Assembly (NCBI GenBank): GCA_035412805.1
Contig: DAONVO010000069.1
Span: 1 to 11,848 of the forward strand
DNA from: DTU018 sp029550685
GTDB lineage: Bacteria; Bacillota; Syntrophomonadia; Syntrophomonadales; Syntrophomonadaceae
Direction of reading: 5' to 3'
Length of the DNA: 11,848 bases
Below are positions 7,389 to 11,848 of this stretch, one piece after another. Within the stretch, counting starts at the first letter, position 1, and each line of letters begins with the position of its first letter. A model generated the notes under the pieces. The model was not told where the DNA came from and ran no database searches. It worked only from the letters and a program-made list of their open reading frames with translations. The position numbers and the translations under genes were made by a program.

Positions 7389-7639
7389 CTCGCTCCAAGA
7401 CTCCTCGCCTGCAACACATCGGCTTACTTCGGTGCGAAGCGGACCACTCGGAATTCGGCATCCATGCACTCAGTCCTCGTTGCTCGAAACGTCCTGTTTC
7501 TAGCATCGCTTCGCAGCCCTCAGTTTCGCCGTGGGCGGCAACGGCTCGTCGTACGTCACTCGCCTGGCTAATTCTCCTGCTTAAGCCGTGCCACGATGTT
7601 TTCGTCCATCGTGGCCTGTTCTTCAGGTGATAATTGCTG
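7389..7639. repeat. Long dispersed repeat R1, right copy
   Basis: This is a direct copy of 1-249 at about 91% identity. The hairpin near its right end is better preserved here: CCACGATG and CATCGTGG pair over eight bases around TTTTCGTC (about 7591-7614), and flanking G/C extends it. In the left copy that stem is changed yet still pairs with a bulge, suggesting the structure matters. The repeat ends at TAATTGCTG, 88 bases before the trpB stop. It carries no recognisable gene. Confidence 0.85.
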
Positions 7640-7679
7640 CTTTTATCATAGTGAAATATTCCGGGCAAGGCAAATGGAC

Positions 7680-7708
7680 AAAAAACCCCTGGCTATAAGG
7701 CCAGGGGG
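7680..7708 (-). terminator. Intrinsic terminator of trpB
   Basis: On the minus strand CCCCTGGC pairs perfectly with GCCAGGGG over eight bases around a 6-nt loop and is followed by six Ts. It lies about 20 bases after the trpB stop codon and separates trpB from the repeat. Confidence 0.9.
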
Positions 7709-7727
7709 TCCTAATTCTACACAAGTG

Positions 7728-9089
7728 CTATATCTGGGGCAAGTCTTGCAAACTTACCTGTAAATCTTCACAAGAGAATTCAACATCTTCAGTCTCTCCA
7801 GATAGGTAACGATCATAGGAGAACAGATCCAGATGCCCGTGACCACTTAAATTAAATAATATGGTACGACTGATGCCCTCCTCTTTAGCTTTTAGGGCTT
7901 CATCAACGGCTACCCGAATAGCATGGGCTGACTCTGGAGCGGGTACAATGCTTTCCGTCCGGGCAAACAGCATAGCAGCGGCAAAGGTGGCGTTTTGTTT
8001 AACTGCCACGGCTTCCAGCAAACCATCATGGTAGAGCTGGCTTACCAGAGGAGATGCCCCGTGATAGCGCAAGCCTCCGGCATGAATGCCTGAAGGGGTA
8101 AAGTTGTGCCCCAGGGTATACATTTTCATAATCGGTACTAAGCCGGCCGCATCACCATAATCATAGGTAAATTCTCCTTTGGTTAGAGTAGGGCAGGCGG
8201 CCGGTTCCACGGCAATTAAACGTATATTCTTCCCAGCCAGTTTGTCAGGCAGGAAAGGGAATGCTATACCGGCAAAGTTGCTGCCCCCGCCGCAGCAGCC
8301 TATAACCATATCCGGATAATCATCAACCATTTCCAGTTGCAGCCGGGCTTCCTGACCGATGATGGTCTGGTGGAGGCACACATGATTCAAAACGCTGCCC
8401 AGTGAATAATTGGTATCGTCCCGTTGCGCGGCATCCTCTACCGCTTCGCTGATAGCCATGGCCAGAGTTCCGGGTGTATTAGGGTCCTTGGCCAACTCAC
8501 GACGCCCACTTTCCGTCAACGTACTGGGGCTGGCCACACAGGTTGCCCCGTACAACTCCATAATGGAACGACGGTAGGGCTTTTGCGTAAAGCTGATTTT
8601 TACCATGTACACCATGGCTTCAATACCAAAATGCCGGCAAGCCAGAGACAGAGCAGTTCCCCACTGCCCCGCGCCAGTTTCGGTGGTGAGGCGCTTGATA
8701 CCCTGTATTTTATTAAAGAAGGCCTGGGGCAAGGCAGAATTAAGCTTGTGGCTCCCCACCGGGCTAACCCCTTCATACTTGTAATAGATGCGGCAAGGTG
8801 TATCCAAGGCTTTTTCCAGCTGGCGGGCACGGAATAAAGGCGATGGCCGGTATTGCTTGTAAAGCTGGCGCACTTCTGCGGGAATCTCAATATATCTTTC
8901 GGTGGAAACTTCCTGGGCAATGAGTTCCCGTGCAAAAATAGGCTCCAGATCAGCCGGGGTTAATGGTTGTTTGGTTTGGGGATGCAGTCCAGGTACAGGA
9001 AGGTTGGGCATATCTGCCTGAACATTGTACCAAAACTTGGGAATTTTGTCCTCAGGCAGCATAATTTTAGTGAACGGTTCTCTACTCAT
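7728..9089 (-). CDS. trpB: Tryptophan synthase beta chain, TrpB2 type
   Basis: This is a PLP-dependent enzyme that joins indole and serine to make tryptophan. The 453-aa length and sequence match the TrpB2 (long, TrpA-independent) branch, not the roughly 400-aa TrpB1. Visible motifs are RPSPLFRA at 81-88, KYEGVSPVGSHKLNSA at 104-119 with PLP lysine K115, TTETGAGQWG at 135-144, QKPYRRSIMELYGA near 169-182 and the phosphate-binding GCCGGGSN at 264-271. The C-terminus has FNLSGHGHLD. No trpA or other trp gene is in the window, so it may salvage free indole or have another serine-directed activity. The ATG start has a purine-rich AGGAGAAGG RBS. The gene is transcribed alone, back to back with the thiamine operon. 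Confidence 0.95.
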   Translation of the reverse strand: MSREPFTKIMLPEDKIPKFWYNVQADMPNLPVPGLHPQTKQPLTPADLEPIFARELIAQEVSTERYIEIPAEVRQLYKQYRPSPLFRARQLEKALDTPCRIYYKYEGVSPVGSHKLNSALPQAFFNKIQGIKRLTTETGAGQWGTALSLACRHFGIEAMVYMVKISFTQKPYRRSIMELYGATCVASPSTLTESGRRELAKDPNTPGTLAMAISEAVEDAAQRDDTNYSLGSVLNHVCLHQTIIGQEARLQLEMVDDYPDMVIGCCGGGSNFAGIAFPFLPDKLAGKNIRLIAVEPAACPTLTKGEFTYDYGDAAGLVPIMKMYTLGHNFTPSGIHAGGLRYHGASPLVSQLYHDGLLEAVAVKQNATFAAAMLFARTESIVPAPESAHAIRVAVDEALKAKEEGISRTILFNLSGHGHLDLFSYDRYLSGETEDVEFSCEDLQVSLQDLPQI

Positions 9090-9153
9090 CTCATCCTTCT
9101 CCTCTCATTCTTATCTAACAGTCTCAGCTCAAGCTCAACCAAGCTTGTGGTAT

Positions 9154-9183
9154 AGTGTAGCATAAATTGTCGGGTTTCAACAA
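9154..9183 (-). promoter_or_regulatory. Possible trpB promoter
   Basis: On the minus strand TTGTTG (9178-9183) is followed after 18 bases by TACACT (9154-9159), about 65 bases upstream of the trpB start. Both boxes match the sigma-A consensus only moderately. The leader is too short for a T-box, and I see no attenuator in it. Confidence 0.35.
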
Positions 9184-9225
9184 GATCAATCCAGCTTATT
9201 TATTTCCACAATTATAATAATTAAT

Positions 9226-9255
9226 TTGACCAGTTATGAACACTCAGCCTATAAT
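9226..9255 (+). promoter_or_regulatory. Sigma-A promoter of the thiamine operon
   Basis: TTGACC (9226-9231) and a perfect TATAAT (9250-9255) are 18 bases apart. Transcription would start near 9262, just at the 5' edge of the TPP riboswitch, which fits well. Confidence 0.85.
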
Positions 9256-9261
9256 ACAGTT

Positions 9262-9360
9262 AACTGAAAAAGGGGAGCTGGAAGAATCCGGCTGAGAGTG
9301 GACTGTATTGTCCTGACCCTGGAACCTGATCTGGGTAATGCCAGCGTAGGAACCATAGTT
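9262..9360 (+). promoter_or_regulatory. TPP riboswitch (THI element)
   Basis: The conserved parts of the thiamine pyrophosphate aptamer appear in order: GGGGAGC (9272-9278), CTGAGA (9292-9297), GACCC near 9315, ACCTGATCTGG (9324-9334) and TAATGCCAGCGTAGGAA (9336-9352). Flanking AACT (9262-9265) and AGTT (9357-9360) can close the basal stem. Binding of TPP should favour the downstream terminator and so shut off the operon when thiamine is plentiful. This also sets the substrate class of the transporter that follows. Confidence 0.96.
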
Positions 9361-9377
9361 TGATTATTGTGACTGCG

Positions 9378-9415
9378 ACTGCTTATCCATTTCTGGGGTA
9401 AGCAGTTATTTTTTA
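9378..9415 (+). terminator. Riboswitch expression-platform terminator
   Basis: ACTGCTTATCC pairs with GGGTAAGCAGT-type bases over eleven positions (9378-9388 with 9396-9406, one G-U pair). The loop is short and the stem is followed by TTATTTTTTAT. The terminator lies between the aptamer and the first gene's RBS, as expected for transcriptional control. I could not resolve a convincing antiterminator by eye. Confidence 0.88.
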
Positions 9416-9430
9416 TGGGAGGGATGGGCT

Positions 9431-9718
9431 TTGCCAATTGCCAATCTAAGTCTGCAAATTCTTCCGGTGGTGGAGGAAGAAAAGATCTATCCTCTGGTAG
9501 ATCAAGTTATCCATATGATTCAGGCATCCGGATTTAAATACATAGTAGGCCCTATGGAAACTACCATTGAAGGCGAGCTGGACTCCCTGCTGGATCTGGT
9601 AAAAAGAGCCCAGCAGGTGTGCGTTCAGGGCGGTGCCAGTCGAGTAATATCAGTAATTAAAATAGATTACAAACCGGACGGAGTGACCATGGATGAAAAA
9701 ATCCACAAATACCGCTGA
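9431..9718 (+). CDS. MTH1187-family thiamine-binding protein
   Basis: This small (95 aa) ferredoxin-fold protein belongs to the MTH1187/DUF77 (Thiamine_BP) family, related to the halves of YkoF. Members bind thiamine or its hydroxymethylpyrimidine moiety in the cytoplasm. Family marks are the N-terminal strand ANLSLQILPV, then SGFKYIVGPMETTIEGE at 33-49, which matches the family's G-x-x-Y----M-T-IEGE pattern, and RVISVIKIDYK at 71-81. The start is TTG, seven bases after GGGAGGG (9417-9423); the two nearby ATGs are out of frame. It is the first gene behind the TPP riboswitch and overlaps the next gene by 26 bases. It could deliver or buffer the pyrimidine ligand for the transporter; this is inference. 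Confidence 0.87.
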   Translation: MPIANLSLQILPVVEEEKIYPLVDQVIHMIQASGFKYIVGPMETTIEGELDSLLDLVKRAQQVCVQGGASRVISVIKIDYKPDGVTMDEKIHKYR

Positions 9719-10475
9719 ACAACTAGCCCCCTACTTATCGATAACCGGCTTTCTCTTAATCTGGGAAGCAGCGGTACGCATTTTTCAAGTTCCCGATTTT
9801 ATTTTGCCGGCTCCCAGCCGGGTTCTATCTGCCGGATACCATATAAGAAGTCTGCTGCTGTATCATACGGGGGTAACCCTGGGGGAAGCTTTAGGCGGGT
9901 TGCTGCTGGCTATCGTTATAGCTTTCTTGATAGCCATGCTTTTGCATAATCTGGATTGGCTGTATGGCATGGTTTATCCCCTCTTGATTCTGTCTCAAAC
10001 CATTCCCTTGGTGATTCTGGCTATTTTGCTGCCCCTCTGGCTGGGTTGGGGTATAACTCCGAAAATAGTTATAGTAGTTCTGGTGTGTTTTTTCCCCATT
10101 GTTATCAATCTGCTCAACGGTCTGGATGATGTAGATCCTGATCAGCTTAGCCTGTTTTACTCCATGGGCGCTTCCACTCTGGCTGCCTTTTTCATGGTGA
10201 AAATTCCTGCTGCCCTGCCTTCGTTTTTTACCGGGATACGCATCTCCGCCACCTATAGCTTGATGGCAGCTGTGATCAGTGAATGGGTGGGAGCTCAGCG
10301 AGGATTGGGCTATTTTATGACCGTCAAGCAAAAAGCCTTTGCTATTGACGAGGTTTTGGCAGCTGTCTTGGTAATCTGCCTGATCAGCTATCTTTTAGTT
10401 AGATGCACGGATGGTCTGGAATACTGGTTGGTTCCCTGGAATCGGGAAAACCTGCCGGAAGAAGAATGGAACTAA
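9693..10475 (+). CDS. thiX: ABC transporter permease for thiamine precursor (ThiX-like)
   Basis: This is the membrane channel subunit of an ABC importer in the NitT/TauT/SsuC group of permeases. The 260-aa protein has about six hydrophobic segments (roughly 12-30, 66-85, 93-115, 124-142, 186-200, 221-239). The ATPase-coupling loop FYSMGASTLAAFFMVKIP lies near 155-172. FILPAPSRV near 36-44 is typical of the group. The start lies inside the preceding gene in another frame, with CGGAGTG as a likely RBS, so the two are translationally coupled. The TPP riboswitch, the downstream THI5-like binding protein and the ATPase make a thiamine pyrimidine (HMP or formylaminopyrimidine) importer the best reading. 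The family fold alone would not distinguish it from taurine or nitrate permeases. Confidence 0.9.
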   Translation: MKKSTNTAEQLAPYLSITGFLLIWEAAVRIFQVPDFILPAPSRVLSAGYHIRSLLLYHTGVTLGEALGGLLLAIVIAFLIAMLLHNLDWLYGMVYPLLILSQTIPLVILAILLPLWLGWGITPKIVIVVLVCFFPIVINLLNGLDDVDPDQLSLFYSMGASTLAAFFMVKIPAALPSFFTGIRISATYSLMAAVISEWVGAQRGLGYFMTVKQKAFAIDEVLAAVLVICLISYLLVRCTDGLEYWLVPWNRENLPEEEWN

Positions 10476-10493
10476 TAGTGGGGAGGTTATAAA

Positions 10494-11483
10494 ATGCGTA
10501 AATTGGTGATTCTGTTTGTGGTTTCTATGCTTATGGCTCTTGGCCTAAGCGGATGCCAGAGTCAAGAACAAGGTGGTAAGTCGGACTTAACCAAAGTGAC
10601 AGTGGTTTTGGATTGGGTTCCCAACACCAATCATACCGGCTTATATGTAGCCCGAGACCTGGGATACTATGAACAAGAAGGATTGGCTGTGGAAATCATT
10701 CAGCCCAGTGAAGGAGGAGCATCCCAGCTGATAGCCGCTGGCCAGGGCGATTTCGGCATAAGCTACCAGGAAGAAGTAACCATAGCCCGTTCGCAAGACA
10801 TACCGGTAGTTGCCATTGCTGCGATCATACAGCATAATACTTCGGGATTTGCTTCTCCGGTAAGTAAAAACATAAAAACTCCCCGGGATTTTGAAGGCAA
10901 AACCTATGGAGGCTGGGGTTCGCCGGCTGAAGATGCCATGATTAAAGCAGTTATGGAACAAGAGGGAGCTGATTTTTCTCAAGTAAACATCCTCAACATT
11001 GGCAGCAGTGATTTCTTTACCAGTATCGAGAAAGATGTGGATTTTACCTGGATATACTGGGGATGGACCGGCATTGAAGCCCAGCTTAGAAATGTGGATC
11101 TGAACTTTATTAAGCTGCAGGATAAACACCCTGCTCTGGACTTTTATACTCCAGTTATTATAGCCAGTGAAGACAAGATTCAAAAAAATCCGCAGTTAAT
11201 AGAAAAATTCATGCGGGCTACTTCCCACGGTTACCAGTACTGCATGGAAAATCCTCTAGAAGCTGCAGATATTCTGCTCAAAGCTGTACCTGAATTAGAT
11301 CGGGAGCTGGTCACCGCCAGTCAGGAATACCTGGCCGGTGAGTACCAAGCTGAGGCTCCCCGCTGGGGTGAAATGAAATCCAGTGTATGGAAAGCATACG
11401 CCGACTTCATGTTTGCCAATCAACTCATCGAAAAGAACATCAATGCTGAAGAGGCTTTTACCAATCAATTTTTACCTGAATAG
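10494..11483 (+). CDS. thiY: THI5/NMT1-like substrate-binding lipoprotein (ThiY-like)
   Basis: This is the extracytoplasmic binding protein of the importer, anchored to the outer face of the membrane by lipid. Residues 1-20 form a lipoprotein signal with the lipobox LSGC at 18-21. The mature domain opens with VTVVLDWVPNTNHTGLYVA, the signature start of the NMT1/THI5-like family. It continues with DLGYYEQEGL, GGASQLIAAGQGDFGI and a type-2 periplasmic-binding fold to residue 329. Characterised ThiY proteins bind N-formyl-4-amino-5-aminomethyl-2-methylpyrimidine, a thiamine breakdown product. Aromatic residues (FTWIYWGWTG, near 183-192) could line the pyrimidine site. ATG follows GGGAGG by seven bases. 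It lies 18 bases after the permease and 13 before the ATPase. Confidence 0.93.
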   Translation: MRKLVILFVVSMLMALGLSGCQSQEQGGKSDLTKVTVVLDWVPNTNHTGLYVARDLGYYEQEGLAVEIIQPSEGGASQLIAAGQGDFGISYQEEVTIARSQDIPVVAIAAIIQHNTSGFASPVSKNIKTPRDFEGKTYGGWGSPAEDAMIKAVMEQEGADFSQVNILNIGSSDFFTSIEKDVDFTWIYWGWTGIEAQLRNVDLNFIKLQDKHPALDFYTPVIIASEDKIQKNPQLIEKFMRATSHGYQYCMENPLEAADILLKAVPELDRELVTASQEYLAGEYQAEAPRWGEMKSSVWKAYADFMFANQLIEKNINAEEAFTNQFLPE

Positions 11484-11496
11484 GAGTAAATGAAAA

Positions 11497-11848
11497 ATGG
11501 GGTACCTGCAAATTAATGGAGTCAGCAAAACCCTTGGGCGCATACACACCTTGGATAATATCTCTTTGTCGGTAAACCAGCACGAATCAGTGGTGATACT
11601 TGGTCCCAGCGGCTGCGGCAAGAGCACCTTGCTGAACATAGTAGCCGGTTTGATATCTCCTGATCGAGGACAAGTTCTGATTGATGATCAGGATTGGACG
11701 GGAAGAACCGGACGGGTCAGTTATATGCAGCAAAAGGACCTGCTCTTGCCTTCCCGCACCATTTTGGATAATGTAGCCATCCCTCTGATTTTGAAAGGTA
11801 CCCCTAAAAAGCAGGCCCGGCATATAGCCAGGCAGCATCTGGAAGAGT
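11497..11848 (+). CDS. thiZ: ABC transporter ATPase (ThiZ-like), cut by window end
   Basis: This is the ATP-hydrolysing subunit of the same importer. Only the first 117 residues are present. The Walker A motif GPSGCGKST is intact near residues 36-44, and the Q-loop region YMQQKDLLLPS follows near 75-85. The ABC signature, Walker B and switch histidine lie beyond the window. The ATG is preceded by AGGAG (11482-11486), which overlaps the stop codon of the binding protein. A neighbouring ATG at 11490 is in another frame and meets a stop quickly. Position and sequence place it in the SsuB/TauB/ThiZ group. Confidence 0.9.
   Translation, partial: MGYLQINGVSKTLGRIHTLDNISLSVNQHESVVILGPSGCGKSTLLNIVAGLISPDRGQVLIDDQDWTGRTGRVSYMQQKDLLLPSRTILDNVAIPLILKGTPKKQARHIARQHLEE

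Noticed and set aside
7381..7668. 95-aa minus-strand frame over the right repeat
   Set aside because: It spans the non-coding repeat and its inverted arms and shows no protein family signature.
9090..9225. T-box or trp attenuator upstream of trpB
   Set aside because: The leader is only about 60 bases and has no T-box core sequence or terminator hairpin.

Overview
The window reads as a chromosomal segment of a low-to-mid GC Firmicute of the Clostridia. It resembles Syntrophomonas and its relatives; this is inferred from protein style, not from a marker gene. Supporting signs are the trmK-nif3 gene pair, a sigma-A style promoter followed by a TPP riboswitch and an intrinsic terminator, strong GGAGG ribosome binding sites, and frequent TTG/GTG starts.

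Layout. Positions 1-629 hold no credible gene. They contain a mosaic of repeats and strong hairpins, including one clear three-way-junction fold. Positions 630-3725 (+) encode a C-family DNA polymerase of the short DnaE2/ImuC-like type. It ends in a hairpin shared with the convergent HU gene (3777-4106, -), whose protein carries a lysine/alanine tail. Upstream of HU, on the same strand, lie an HD-GYP cyclic-di-GMP phosphodiesterase (4326-5351), a Nif3/YqfO protein (5429-6553) and the tRNA methyltransferase TrmK (6550-7218). The last two overlap by four bases. Positions 7262-7640 hold a second copy of the repeat mosaic, in the same orientation as the first. A TrpB2-type tryptophan synthase beta chain follows (7728-9089, -), ending in a strong terminator.

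Divergent from trpB is a thiamine-related operon: promoter, TPP riboswitch and terminator (9226-9415), an MTH1187-type thiamine-binding protein (9431-9718), an ABC permease (9693-10475), a THI5/NMT1-like lipoprotein (10494-11483) and an ABC ATPase cut by the window end (11497 onward). Together these look like a TPP-repressed importer for a thiamine pyrimidine precursor (ThiXYZ type).

The genes themselves are mostly recognisable. The least explained part is the repeat system. Two roughly 250-bp direct copies, about 91% identical, sit 7.4 kb apart on either side of the dnaE-to-trmK block. Each carries arms that recur in inverted orientation. In the left copy the arms enclose a separate, highly structured block that could be a non-coding RNA.
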